Positions 29,250 to 37,074 of a DNA stretch of 64,000 bases are shown piece by piece. Position 1 is the stretch's first letter, and each line of letters opens with the position of its first letter. The DNA is from Acinetobacter sp. ANC 4470 (GTDB lineage: Bacteria; Pseudomonadota; Gammaproteobacteria; Pseudomonadales; Moraxellaceae). Below the pieces are notes generated by a model. That model was not told the DNA's origin and did no database searches. It worked only from the letters and a program-made list of their open reading frames with translations. Position numbers and translations under genes: made by a program. The stretch lies in assembly GCF_002135335.1 (NCBI RefSeq), contig NZ_NEGC01000007.1, positions 62,001-126,000 of the forward strand, read 5' to 3'.

Positions 29250-30059
29250 TTAAAAATAGCTCGAAAAGCCTTGGTAAATGAAATATAAACCGACGATAGT
29301 TAAAAGACAGGCAAAGCATCTTTTGAGCATGGCTGGCGATAACTTATGTGCCACTTTAGCCCCGAGTTTAGCTGTAATAAAACTCATCACGCTAATGCCA
29401 ATAAAGGCATACACATGTACATAACCAATACTATGCGGCACTTCAACGGCTGAATTCGAACCAAACCACATAAAGCCTAATGCACCCGCAATTGCAATAG
29501 GTAGCCCTCCTGCTGCCGAAGTTGCCACGGCTTTTTGAATGACCACACCATGACGATTTAAATAAGGTACTGTAAGGCTGCCACCACCAATGCCAAATAT
29601 AGCTGACGCAACACCAATGCCACCGCCTGCAAGCATTTGCATGCCTTTGGTAGGTAAATGGTGGGAAGGATTAACCGGCTTACTTGCACCATTAAACATG
29701 CCATATCCCACCCAAATCGCAAAAAAACCGATCAGCAATTGTAAACCCTGACCTGATATATAATCCGCAATCCCCGCACCTAGAAATGAACCTAAAGCCA
29801 GACCGGGTGCTAAATTACGAAATACATCCCACATCACAGCACCACGTTTATGATGTGCTGAAATAGAGCTGATGGAGGTCACAATAATCGTGGCTAAGGA
29901 CGTACCAACAGCCAAATGCATAATCACTGAAGGATCATAATGCAGCTGTGTGAACACAATATATAAAATAGGGACAATAATTAGACCGCCACCAACGCCA
30001 AATAGGCCAGCAGCAAAACCCGCCATTGCGCCAATTAACAAATATATGATTAACTCCAT
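29250..30059 (-). CDS. TSUP-family (TauE/SafE) transporter
   Basis: This 269-aa inner-membrane protein has about eight membrane segments arranged as two similar halves. Each half starts with a glycine-rich motif: GAMAGFAAGLFGVGGGLIIVPIL (near residue 12) and GGGIGVASAIFGIGGGSLTVPYL (near residue 150), the TSUP signature. Family members export sulfite, sulfonates or other small anions; the substrate cannot be told from sequence. It stands alone and is divergent from birA. Confidence 0.9.
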   Translation of the reverse strand: MELIIYLLIGAMAGFAAGLFGVGGGLIIVPILYIVFTQLHYDPSVIMHLAVGTSLATIIVTSISSISAHHKRGAVMWDVFRNLAPGLALGSFLGAGIADYISGQGLQLLIGFFAIWVGYGMFNGASKPVNPSHHLPTKGMQMLAGGGIGVASAIFGIGGGSLTVPYLNRHGVVIQKAVATSAAGGLPIAIAGALGFMWFGSNSAVEVPHSIGYVHVYAFIGISVMSFITAKLGAKVAHKLSPAMLKRCFACLLTIVGLYFIYQGFSSYF

Positions 30060-30089
30060 GATTCACATTCCACTGCTTCTTAGATTTAA

Positions 30090-30848
30090 ATGGATTTAGA
30101 GACTCGACAACTGCAAAAAATCCTCGACGACGCTCATCAGCGCCCAGAAGTATTAATACTGAAACCAGTCACAACTTCAACCAATGATGATGTCCGTGAA
30201 ATTGCCCTCAAAGGCATTCACAGCGTTTTAGTCTGTAGCACAAAGCAAACTCAAGGTCGTGGACAACGTCAACGACAGTGGGTATCGCCTGAAGGGAATA
30301 TCTATTTAAGCACATTGCTCAATACACGAACAGCCATTGATGGGCGGCTTGCCCTTGAAATTGCATTAAATATTTTGCAAATGCCGAGTCTGAAAACTTT
30401 AGACCTACAAGTCAAATGGCCGAATGATCTTTATAGTGCACAAGGTAAATGGGGCGGAATTTTAGTTGAACCACTTTCTCCGCATCAAGTGATTGTCGGT
30501 GTTGGTATCAATCTGGAACCCATTCCCAAAGCAAATATTGACCAGCATGCAACATCCTTAAGTGAATTAGGATTAACCCCTATTTCTCGTATGCAGTTGA
30601 TTGCTGAGTTGTATATAGCGATTCAACAGGCCAGTGAATGGTTTGATCATCATTGTTACAACCTTGCTGCCCGTTTTAACCATTATGCTGCATTTAAAAA
30701 TCAAGCTGTTGAGTTTGAACATTACTCAGGGCTTTGCTCAGGTATATTTATGGGTATTCAAGATGATGGTGCGGTGAGCATTGAAACCAGCGAAGGTTTA
30801 AAACAATTTTATCAAGGGCGCTTACGTCGCTTAGAAACTGCTCTTTAG
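30090..30848 (+). CDS. birA: Biotin--protein ligase BirA, without the DNA-binding domain
   Basis: BirA attaches biotin to the carboxyl carrier protein. The 252-aa protein has the catalytic domain: TTSTNDD, the biotinyl-AMP loop STKQTQGRGQRQRQWVSPEGNIYLST (GRGxRxRxW), VKWPNDLY and GGILVEP, plus a small C-terminal SH3-like part. The N-terminal winged helix of E. coli BirA is missing, so it cannot repress the bio genes directly. It is followed 9 bp later by coaX, the common birA-coaX pair. Confidence 0.94.
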   Translation: MDLETRQLQKILDDAHQRPEVLILKPVTTSTNDDVREIALKGIHSVLVCSTKQTQGRGQRQRQWVSPEGNIYLSTLLNTRTAIDGRLALEIALNILQMPSLKTLDLQVKWPNDLYSAQGKWGGILVEPLSPHQVIVGVGINLEPIPKANIDQHATSLSELGLTPISRMQLIAELYIAIQQASEWFDHHCYNLAARFNHYAAFKNQAVEFEHYSGLCSGIFMGIQDDGAVSIETSEGLKQFYQGRLRRLETAL

Positions 30849-30857
30849 AGAAATATA

Positions 30858-31604
30858 ATGAAAAACTTATGGTTGGATATTGGGAATACGCGGCTCAAAT
30901 ATTGGATTACCGATAATAATCAAGTGATTGAACATGCTGCAGAAATGCATTTGCAGTCTCCGGCAGATTTACTTTTAGGCCTGATTCAACACTTTAAAGC
31001 ACTTAAACTGCATAATGTAGGCGTGTCTTCGGTACAAGATAAAAAGAATAATGACCGTATTCAACGTATTTTAAAAAGTCTCAACATTCCTGTGGTCTTT
31101 GCCAAAGTTCATGCCGAATATGCAGGTTTAAGTTGCGGTTATAATGATACTACTCAACTGGGCATTGATCGTTGGCTGCAAGTTTTAGCAGTCGCAAATG
31201 ACCCAACGCAAAATTATTGCATCATCAGTTGTGGCACAGCTTTGACCATTGACCTTGCGGATGGTTTACAGCATTTAGGTGGTTATATTTTACCAAATCT
31301 ATATTTACAACGAGATTCCCTGATTCAAAATACCAAAGGTATTAAAATTCCTGATGCTGCTTTTGATGAGCTCACACCAGGGCGCAATACCATTAATGCA
31401 GTGCATCACGGTATTGTTTTAGGATTGGTCAGTGCAATCGAAAAAGTGTTGCAACAATCACCCCGAAAATTAATCTTAACTGGTGGCGATGCTGCTTTAT
31501 TTGCCAAATTTCTTGTACAGTATCAACCACACATTGAACCAGATTTGTTGCTTAAAGGCTTACAGACTTTTATTCAACATCACCCCGAAACCAATAGTGG
31601 CTGA
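30858..31604 (+). CDS. coaX: Type III pantothenate kinase CoaX
   Basis: CoaX phosphorylates pantothenate at the start of CoA synthesis. The 248-aa protein has [14 protein letters not shown] (the ATP-binding DxGNT of the ASKHA fold), [34 protein letters not shown] and [12 protein letters not shown]. It is coupled to birA. Downstream lies a 995-bp decayed gap rather than another metabolic gene. Confidence 0.94.
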   Translation: MKNLWLDIGNTRLKYWITDNNQVIEHAAEMHLQSPADLLLGLIQHFKALKLHNVGVSSVQDKKNNDRIQRILKSLNIPVVFAKVHAEYAGLSCGYNDTTQLGIDRWLQVLAVANDPTQNYCIISCGTALTIDLADGLQHLGGYILPNLYLQRDSLIQNTKGIKIPDAAFDELTPGRNTINAVHHGIVLGLVSAIEKVLQQSPRKLILTGGDAALFAKFLVQYQPHIEPDLLLKGLQTFIQHHPETNSG

Positions 31605-31706
31605 AGTAATGTCCATAATTGCGGAAATTCGGTAACCTAAAATACCCAAATTGTCATGCCAGTGGCGATGGAATATAAGGATCATCACTGGACAACAACT
31701 GTAAAC

Positions 31707-31934
31707 TCAAAGGCATTTGGTCTGTAACAAACCACTATCCAAGCATGCTTGTGCGATAAACTCATCTAACTCATCTAACTCATCTAACTCATCTAACTCA
31801 TCTAACTCATCTAACTCATCTAACTCATCTAACTCAGGTCGACTTGGTAGCTTGGACTTCAATCCATAGACAAAGATTCCCATCTTAATTTTCTGACCTT
31901 TATTTTTAAAATGTTGATTTAGATAATGCGACAC
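31707..31934 (-). pseudogene. Short orphan frame with (LDE)8 repeat, likely a gene fragment
   Basis: The 75-codon frame reads MSHYLNQHFKNKGQKIKMGIFVYGLKSKLPSRPE, then eight LDE units, then FIAQACLDSGLLQTKCL. It has no ribosome site I can see. Beyond its stop, a +1 frame continues as MPLSLQLLSSDDPYIPSPLA, so the original 3' end may have been lost by a frameshift near 31710. The lysine-rich start and Trp-free composition do not match a family I know. It is probably a remnant rather than a functional protein. Confidence 0.4.
31761..31836. repeat. Tandem 9-bp repeat, 8.4 copies
   Basis: The unit CTCATCTAA is repeated eight times without a mismatch, plus four bases. On the minus strand it encodes Leu-Asp-Glu eight times in frame. 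Perfect identity points to recent slippage and predicts length variation between strains. Confidence 0.95.
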
Positions 31935-31963
31935 ACTGATACCACCTAAACCGTGTGCGACAA

Positions 31964-31984
31964 CCCCTCTTTACTAAAGAGGGG
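31964..31984. repeat. Perfect palindrome, possibly regulatory or repeat-derived
   Basis: CCCCTCTTTA and TAAAGAGGGG flank a single C. The arms are GC-rich at the ends and have no T run beyond, so this is not an ordinary terminator. Confidence 0.55.
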
Positions 31985-32023
31985 AATATCACGAATCAGA
32001 TCAGTATTTGAATTTGTGTCACT

Positions 32024-32044
32024 CCTCCCTTTTTCAAAGGGAGG
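32024..32044. repeat. Hairpin CCTCCCTTT / AAAGGGAGG
   Basis: 9-bp perfect stem with loop TTC, followed by TTAGGAGGGATTTTAG, which repeats part of the right arm. I have the impression this motif is a widespread intergenic sequence; unverified. Confidence 0.5.
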
Positions 32045-32231
32045 TTAGGAGGGATTTTAGCTGATGAAAGATGATCATTTAGAAAAGGGTAGAGTTACAA
32101 AATGCTCATGTTTTTGTGGTTAAAAAAGTCCATTATTTTAATATTTTAATAATAAAAATAATTGCTTATAGATATGTAGCAAAAAAATTTATATTATTTG
32201 TGGTTATCAGGCTTCCAGCAATGACCATTGA

Positions 32232-32390
32232 TTTCCGTGGTTAAGTCGGAAGATACAACAGGCAGGGCATATTTCTAAACGTATCGTATTACCTGCATCC
32301 AATCGACCTGAATTTCAGCATTGGCAACAGGCACTACACATGCAAATTCGTGAGTTGGGTCAAAATACGATTATTAGGGGAGATTTTTAG
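32232..32390 (+). pseudogene. Possible 3' remnant of an unidentified gene
   Basis: A stop-bounded frame without a start codon reads FPWLSRKIQQAGHISKRIV, continues LPASNRPEFQHWQQALHMQ and ends IRELGQNTIIRGDF before a TAG at 32388-32390. The composition (mixed charges, W, aligned helices) looks protein-like. There is no matching 5' part in the window. It could be chance; the family is unknown to me. Confidence 0.28.
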
Positions 32391-32420
32391 AATATTGAGA
32401 TATTTATGAAAATTGGTATT

Positions 32421-32563
32421 ATTTTGGATAAGCCCAAATGAGAAGCCTCAAAATAAAGCGATGCTTTATTTTCCAGCGCAAGATGCGATGACGTTTCCAC
32501 ATATCGAATAACATCATGAATTTAAAATAAAAAAGCCAGTCAATTTCTTAACTGACTGGCTTT
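32421..32563 (-). repeat. R2 intergenic repeat, copy c, internally deleted, including the ffh terminator
   Basis: Read on the minus strand it starts with the hairpin AAAGCCAGTCAGTTAAG...TTGACTGGC plus TTTTTT (about 32533-32563), 37 bp after the ffh stop. It continues TTTTAAATTCATGATGTT and the conserved stem AAATAAAGC/GCTTTATTT. It then jumps to GAGGCTTCTCATTTGGGC, the right flank of the R2a palindrome. Compared with R2a, about 133 bp are missing between two TATTTTG heptamers. Confidence 0.82.
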
Positions 32564-32599
32564 ACGCATTAAGCGCCTTTCTTTGCATAAATCAAAAGA

Positions 32600-34009
32600 T
32601 TATTTCTTCTGATCATTGCCACCGAACAATGGTCCCATACCGCCACCACCGCCGAATTGTTTTTGCATACCACTCAGTGATTTCATCATTTTTGCCATGC
32701 CTGACGGATTGGCAAATTTCTTCATCATTTTCGCCATTTGCGCATGCTGTTTAATCAATTTATTGACTTCAACTACATCCATACCACAGCCTGCTGCAAT
32801 CCGTTTTTTACGGCTTGGGTTCATCAAGTCTGGGTTACGGCGCTCTTTGACAGTCATCGATTGAATAATCGCTTCCATCTTTTTCACTTGTTTTTCAGGG
32901 TTCGCTTGCGCAATCGCATCTTGAATACCTGAATTACTCATGCCAGGCAACTTATCCAAGAAGCCCATCATGCCGCCCATTTTATTCATTTGTTCAAATT
33001 GCATCAGCATATCTTCAAAATTGAAATTACCGCCTTTTTGCAATTTTTTCGCCATTTTTTCGGCTTTTTCTTTGTCGATTTTACGTTCAACTTCTTCGAC
33101 TAAAGAAAGTACGTCACCCATACCCAAGATACGTTGTGCAATACGCTCAGGATGGAATGGCTCTAGAGCATCGAGCTTTTCGCCCATACCCAAGAATTTG
33201 ATTGGCTTACCAGTAATGGCGCGAACAGAAAGCGCTGCACCACCGCGGGCATCACCATCAGTTTTGGTTAAAATTACACCTGTGAGTGGTAAGGCATCAT
33301 TAAAGGCTTTTGCAGTATTTGCCGCATCTTGCCCCGTCATGGCATCGACCACGAACAAAGTTTCAGTTGGATTAATGGCCGCGTGAAGCTCTTTAATTTC
33401 GTCCATCATGTCTTCATCGACATGTAAACGACCTGCGGTATCGACAATTAAAACATCAGCAAACTGAATTTTGGCTTGTTCGATCGCACGCGTAACGATG
33501 GTAATTGGCTTTTCATCGGCAGTAGATGCAATGAAATGTGCACCAACTTCACCAGCCACAGTTTCTAGCTGTTTAATGGCTGCTGGACGATAAACGTCGG
33601 CAGAAACCATCGCTACTTTTTTCTTTTGGCGTTCTTGTAAGAAGCGTGCAAGTTTAGCCGCAGTCGTGGTTTTACCCGCACCTTGTAAACCAGCTAATAA
33701 GATCACAACCGGTGGCTTTGCCGCAAGGTCGAGGCTTTCATTCGCCGCGCCCATCATTTTTGTTAATTCGTCATGGACGATTTTTACGAAAGCTTGCCCC
33801 GGTGATAACTGAGTCATCACTTGTTGACCCAATGCTTCTTCCTTAACTTTCGCGATAAATTCACGAGTTACAGGTAACGCAACATCGGCTTCAAGAAGTG
33901 CCATACGTACTTCACGTAACGTATCTTTAATATTGTCTTCGGTTAGCTGCCCTGAGCCAGTAACATTTCTTAAACTCTGCGTGAGTCGTTCTGTTAAGGT
34001 ATCAAACAT
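32600..34009 (-). CDS. ffh: Signal recognition particle protein Ffh
   Basis: Ffh binds 4.5S RNA and signal sequences for co-translational targeting. The 469-aa protein has the N domain, then the G domain with VILLAGLQGAGKTTTAAKLARFL (P-loop near residue 105), VDTAGRLHVDEDMMDE, TKTDGDARGGAALSV and GMGEKLDALEPFHPERIAQRILGMGD. A methionine-rich M domain (MLMQFEQMNKMGGMMGFLDKLPGM) follows, with a Gly-rich tail. The ATG at 34009 gives the family start MFDTLTERLTQSLRN. It is divergent from the CcsA-type gene, the usual ffh/ypjD pairing. Confidence 0.97.
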   Translation of the reverse strand: MFDTLTERLTQSLRNVTGSGQLTEDNIKDTLREVRMALLEADVALPVTREFIAKVKEEALGQQVMTQLSPGQAFVKIVHDELTKMMGAANESLDLAAKPPVVILLAGLQGAGKTTTAAKLARFLQERQKKKVAMVSADVYRPAAIKQLETVAGEVGAHFIASTADEKPITIVTRAIEQAKIQFADVLIVDTAGRLHVDEDMMDEIKELHAAINPTETLFVVDAMTGQDAANTAKAFNDALPLTGVILTKTDGDARGGAALSVRAITGKPIKFLGMGEKLDALEPFHPERIAQRILGMGDVLSLVEEVERKIDKEKAEKMAKKLQKGGNFNFEDMLMQFEQMNKMGGMMGFLDKLPGMSNSGIQDAIAQANPEKQVKKMEAIIQSMTVKERRNPDLMNPSRKKRIAAGCGMDVVEVNKLIKQHAQMAKMMKKFANPSGMAKMMKSLSGMQKQFGGGGGMGPLFGGNDQKK

Positions 34010-34147
34010 TGCAAAATCCGCTTAAAATTGCTAGTTGCAAAAAAATCTTTCTTAAAATAGAAAATTTATGCATAAGATGCTATAGGATACTGTAGTTCGC
34101 ATAGAATTTATATAAATGAATATTCATCATCCTGAAAAAGGTTTGAC

Positions 34148-34957
34148 ATGATCAGTCTCCCCTTGGTTTACACGATCTTAGCATTAATCGCTTATACCAC
34201 ATCTTTTTGGTATTTGTTTATCCACTTAATGTCAAAACGTGATCCAAACCATTGGTTTGTCAGGCTGGTACTGGGCTTAGGATTACTGTTACATGCAGGC
34301 GTTCTATATAACGATATGTTGACGCCCTTAGGTGTAAATTATGACGTATTTGTCTTACTGTCATTTACATCTGGGCTCATGTTGTTACTCAGCTTTATTT
34401 TCAGTGCCTTCCGTCCAATTCTCGCGCTTAATTTAATCGGCATCCCTGTTGCCGCGACAGGCTTAATCTTAGGTTTTGCCTTAAGTAAACAAAATCAATT
34501 TATTGAACAACATTCATTTGGTTTAGACGTGCATATTATTTTGTCTTTATCTGCCTATGCTGTTTTACTCATGGCAACCATACAAGCCGTAATTTTATGG
34601 TTCCAAGATCGTGAATTAAAGAACAAACAGAAAAAACGCTTTTGGGTCAATTTACTGCCCTCTTTTCAAGCAATGGAATCCTTGTTATTTGACTTAATCA
34701 TCACTGGTTTTATTTTACTGACCATTGCTTTAGGTTTCGGCTTCTTTACCATTGATGACTTTTTTGCCCAACATTTAGCCCATAAAACGGCCTTTAGCAT
34801 TATTTCATGGTTTGTCTATGGCTCACTCTTAATTGGTCATTACAAATTTGGCTGGCGTGGTCAAAAAGCCATTCGTTTTACTTTAATTGGTTTTATGCTA
34901 CTTGCCATTGGTTTTATTGGTTCTAAGTTTATTTTAGAAATGGTTTTGGGTAGGTAA
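34148..34957 (+). CDS. CcsA/YpjD-type cytochrome c assembly membrane protein
   Basis: This 269-aa inner-membrane protein has about eight hydrophobic helices, starting MISLPLVYTILALIAYTTSFWYLFIHL. It shows the cytochrome c assembly family pattern (LGLGLLLHAGVLYNDM, FGLDVHIILSLSAYAVLLMATIQAVIL, HKTAFSIISWFVYGSLLIGHYKFGWRGQKAIRFTLIGF). The conserved histidines in helices 2, 5 and 7 would be haem ligands in CcsA. E. coli YpjD is the nearest named relative; its exact role is unclear. It lies next to ffh, as in E. coli. Confidence 0.88.
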   Translation: MISLPLVYTILALIAYTTSFWYLFIHLMSKRDPNHWFVRLVLGLGLLLHAGVLYNDMLTPLGVNYDVFVLLSFTSGLMLLLSFIFSAFRPILALNLIGIPVAATGLILGFALSKQNQFIEQHSFGLDVHIILSLSAYAVLLMATIQAVILWFQDRELKNKQKKRFWVNLLPSFQAMESLLFDLIITGFILLTIALGFGFFTIDDFFAQHLAHKTAFSIISWFVYGSLLIGHYKFGWRGQKAIRFTLIGFMLLAIGFIGSKFILEMVLGR

Positions 34958-35031
34958 AGTCTTTTTATTTAGTTTTACTTATTAAAAAATATGGAGCGTT
35001 ACGTAAATATCATGATTGGAACGTGACAATT

Positions 35032-35073
35032 CAACTAAAAAACCCAGTTTGTATAAACTGGGTTTTTTAGTTG
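35032..35073. terminator. Strong bidirectional terminator after the ccsA-type gene
   Basis: 19-bp perfect stem, CAACTAAAAAACCCAGTTT and its complement around loop GTAT. It marks the left border of the accessory block that follows. Confidence 0.93.
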
Positions 35074-35111
35074 ATCAATAATTTATTGATTTCAAACAAA
35101 TAATCGAGAGC

Positions 35112-35139
35112 ATTTCGTATAACGTGTATTATGTTAATT
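35112..35139 (+). other. pdif-like site 1
   Basis: XerC arm ATTTCGTATAA, spacer CGTGTA, XerD arm TTATGTTAATT. Both arms match the Acinetobacter plasmid pdif consensus exactly as I recall it; only the first spacer base differs from the common GGTGTA. Confidence 0.88.
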
Positions 35140-35167
35140 TTAGAAAATCTTATAAACGAATAAAAAT

Positions 35168-35614
35168 TTAATCTACTAATGTTTGGATCCATTGCAAGCT
35201 TCCGCTCATAGATATTTCGACACCTAAATTTGCTATATCTAAGTGTTCTTTTGGAATATAAGCAAATAATTTATCGTCAATATAAGCAATCCAAAATTCT
35301 GGGGGCGGACAATCACACTCATCGAAGAATCCATTGGTTTCTTCATATGCCAAACAGTCATACATAGAGCATGAAATATCAAACTCTAATATTCTCCCCG
35401 TGGACTCAAGTGAGCATGTCTGTTCTTTCACTTTATATTTAGAAAAAACGGATTGAATTATTTCAGGATAGTTTTTGTTAGTAACATCACTAAAATTTCT
35501 ATTACACATACTCCAGAGTTTTTCTATTTTTATCGTGGGAGAATTTTTGAAAATATCTGCATTTTCCTCAAAAAAGATTGGATTTTGGTTTAAAAGAAAA
35601 CCTTTTATTTCCAT
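35168..35614 (-). CDS. Orphan protein, 148 aa, in pdif module 1-2
   Basis: This acidic cytoplasmic protein begins MEIKGFLLNQNPIFFEENADIF and has a central FSKYKVKEQTCSLESTGRILEFDISCSMYDCLAYEETNGFFDECDCPPPEFWIAYIDDKLFAYIPKEHLDIA. It ends ISMSGSLQWIQTLVD. There are six or seven cysteines, no signal peptide and no membrane segment. The composition resembles small immunity or antitoxin-like proteins, but no partner toxin is seen and I recognise no family. It is the only gene between two inverted pdif-like sites. Confidence 0.68.
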   Translation of the reverse strand: MEIKGFLLNQNPIFFEENADIFKNSPTIKIEKLWSMCNRNFSDVTNKNYPEIIQSVFSKYKVKEQTCSLESTGRILEFDISCSMYDCLAYEETNGFFDECDCPPPEFWIAYIDDKLFAYIPKEHLDIANLGVEISMSGSLQWIQTLVD

Positions 35615-35697
35615 AAGACTAAATCCTATATCTAATATGCACCTATTGATTTAGATATTAAATCCTAATGGCTAGTTTCGATAGCCTAAAAAACTCT

Positions 35698-35725
35698 ATT
35701 TAACATAATAGCGCTTATGCAAAAT
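35698..35725 (-). other. pdif-like site 2
   Basis: On the minus strand: XerC arm ATTTTGCATAA, spacer GCGCTA, XerD arm TTATGTTAAAT. The XerC arm has two changes from the plasmid consensus; the XerD arm is exact. Confidence 0.75.
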
Positions 35726-35771
35726 TTTCAAAAAATACAGTAAAAATGGCAGCTTAAGACTCCCATTTTTG

Positions 35772-35799
35772 ATTTCTTATAAGGCGTATTTTGTTAATT
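35772..35799 (+). other. pdif-like site 3
   Basis: XerC arm ATTTCTTATAA, spacer GGCGTA, XerD arm TTTTGTTAATT. One change in each arm. Only 46 bp separate it from site 2; that spacer holds an AAAAATGG/CCATTTTT inverted repeat. Confidence 0.72.
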
Positions 35800-35836
35800 T
35801 CAGGAAATCTTTACAGATAATCAATCCAATTACGAA

Positions 35837-36148
35837 TCACTTTATATTGTTTTCTATACAATAGTCTTTCCATTTATTTTTAAAGTCTTCTATAGCTTTT
35901 TCTGCTTCTTCCTCTTTGGTATAAACAGGTGATATCTTTACTTCATCTACTATCTGATTGAAAATTTCACCTTCCTCTTTGAAGAGGTTACTATAAATAC
36001 TTTTAGCTTTTTCTACGTCTGAACCCATTTGATGAAAAGTCATCAAAGTGTCTGCTGCATATGCAATTCCATCACATTGTTCATTGTCCTCCGCATATGA
36101 AAAGGAACAAGTTAATGATAATATCGAGAAAATTATTGGTTTTTTCAT
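35837..36148 (-). CDS. Small exported orphan protein in pdif module 3-4
   Basis: The 103-aa precursor starts MKKPIIFSILSLTCSFSYA with signal-peptidase I cleavage likely before EDNEQCDGIAYAADTLMTFHQMGSDVEKAKSIYSNLF. The mature part is helical and charged, with two cysteines (in EQCDG and KDYCIENN) that may form a disulfide in the periplasm. The frame is open up to 36208, but the ATG at 36148 puts the signal peptide at the N-terminus. The family is not recognised. It lies alone between inverted pdif-like sites 3 and 4. Confidence 0.68.
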   Translation of the reverse strand: MKKPIIFSILSLTCSFSYAEDNEQCDGIAYAADTLMTFHQMGSDVEKAKSIYSNLFKEEGEIFNQIVDEVKISPVYTKEEEAEKAIEDFKNKWKDYCIENNIK

Positions 36149-36221
36149 AATGGGAAATTTCATTTTAAAAATGAATACTAAAAGATTTCTATGGATATTA
36201 AAATCCACAGAATTTTATTTC

Positions 36222-36249
36222 ATTTAACATAATGGTCGTTATACGAAAC
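36222..36249 (-). other. pdif-like site 4
   Basis: On the minus strand: XerC arm GTTTCGTATAA, spacer CGACCA, XerD arm TTATGTTAAAT. One change in the XerC arm, none in the XerD arm. Confidence 0.78.
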
Positions 36250-36318
36250 GCGTTTTATTTAAGATAATAATTTCAATAACTTAACTGGTTTTTAAAAATT
36301 CAAAAAACCACAAAAAAA

Positions 36319-36338
36319 CCGACTCGGAAACAAGTCGG
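36319..36338. terminator. Orphan terminator in a divergent region
   Basis: Stem CCGACT / AGTCGG, loop of eight, with A and T runs on both sides. It lies between two divergently transcribed genes, where no transcript should end. It may be left over from a lost module gene. Confidence 0.7.
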
Positions 36339-36457
36339 CTTTTTTATGTACAACTCTGGAATATATTGCCAATAATTTTGAGCAAAATTTACGCTTTTTA
36401 TCTTATAAAATACAAATGTATGACACATTGTTGTATATACAAATTTGAATGTTTTTT

Positions 36458-36736
36458 ATGGAACTGTATTTCGAATGGGATGAGGCGAAGAACCAAAAGA
36501 ATCAGAAAAAACATGATGTATCTTTTGAAACAGCAAGCCTTATTTTTGATGATCCGTTAAGGATCTCAATCCAAGATAGACATACTAGTGGTGAGGAACG
36601 TTGGCAAACCATTGGCATGGTCAAAGGTGTACTGATGTTGTTAGTTGCTCACACCATCTTTGATGAAGATGAGTGTGAAATTGTAAGAATCATTAGTGCA
36701 ATGGGAAGTCACCAAAGCGGAGCGAAATCAATATGA
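36458..36736 (+). CDS. brnT: BrnT family toxin
   Basis: BrnT is a small ribonuclease toxin of type II systems. The 92-aa protein reads MELYFEWDEAKNQKNQKKHDVSFETASLIFDDPLRISIQDRH, the BrnT hallmark (FEWDxxKNxxNxxKHxVSFExAxxxFxDP). It continues with EERWQTIGMVKGVLMLLVAHT and IVRIISAMGS. An ATG at 36449 is also in frame. The stop overlaps the brnA start by 4 bp. It is located between pdif-like sites 4 and 5, as toxin-antitoxin pairs often are on Acinetobacter plasmids. Confidence 0.92.
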   Translation: MELYFEWDEAKNQKNQKKHDVSFETASLIFDDPLRISIQDRHTSGEERWQTIGMVKGVLMLLVAHTIFDEDECEIVRIISAMGSHQSGAKSI

Positions 36737-37044
36737 GCATGGTTAGATATACACGCAAAGAACTGAATGAAAATTTCAGTGACAAGCAAGATGCTGAAAT
36801 TAAACGCTTGCTTGCTAAAGGAACTGTTCCTGATGAGCAATTAGACTTGTCTGATATTCCTGAAATTACCGACTGGAGTAATGCAATTCGTCATGGGCAA
36901 TTTTATCGTCCAGTGAAACAGCAAACATCAGTCCGTCTTGATGCTGATGTACTCGCTTGGTTAAAAACACAAGGGAAAGGCTATCAGACACGAATGAATA
37001 AAATTTTAAGAGAAGCGATGTTAAAAGATTTAAAAAATCATTAA
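36733..37044 (+). CDS. brnA: BrnA family antitoxin
   Basis: BrnA neutralises BrnT and represses its own operon through a ribbon-helix-helix domain. The 103-aa protein has the typical middle DIPEITDWSNAIRHGQFYRPVKQQTSVRLDADVLAWLKTQGKGYQTRMNKILREAM, where QTSVRLD is the DNA-binding strand. It starts at an ATG overlapping the brnT stop (ATGA); an ATG two codons later is possible. It is followed by a bidirectional terminator. Confidence 0.93.
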   Translation: MSMVRYTRKELNENFSDKQDAEIKRLLAKGTVPDEQLDLSDIPEITDWSNAIRHGQFYRPVKQQTSVRLDADVLAWLKTQGKGYQTRMNKILREAMLKDLKNH

Positions 37045-37049
37045 TAAAG

Positions 37050-37069
37050 ATGGGAGCATTGGCTCCCAT
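37050..37069. terminator. Bidirectional terminator, brnTA / lipoprotein gene
   Basis: Stem ATGGGAGC / GCTCCCAT with loop ATTG between convergent genes, followed by ATTTTT on the plus strand. Confidence 0.85.
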
Positions 37070-37074
37070 TATTT

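Larger units (their letters stand above)
31605..32599. other. Decayed 1-kb gap between coaX and ffh
   Basis: The gap holds a small reading frame with a 9-bp tandem repeat (31707-31934) and two hairpins (31964-31984, 32024-32044). It also holds a possible gene remnant (32232-32390) and repeat R2c (32421-32563). Between these (about 32045-32231) I see only AT-rich sequence. Confidence 0.7.

Noticed and set aside
31761..31836. CRISPR-like array
   Set aside because: Unit is 9 bp with no spacers; a simple tandem repeat.
31964..32044. The two hairpins after coaX as a CRISPR remnant
   Set aside because: The two palindromes differ in sequence and there are no repeat-spacer units.
35112..35139. Site 1 as the true chromosomal dif
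   Set aside because: It fits plasmid pdif better than my recollection of chromosomal dif, and the window alone gives no skew evidence; left open.
36395..36430. Sixth pdif-like site before brnT
   Set aside because: Only the XerC half (ATCTTATAA) resembles the consensus; the XerD half does not match.
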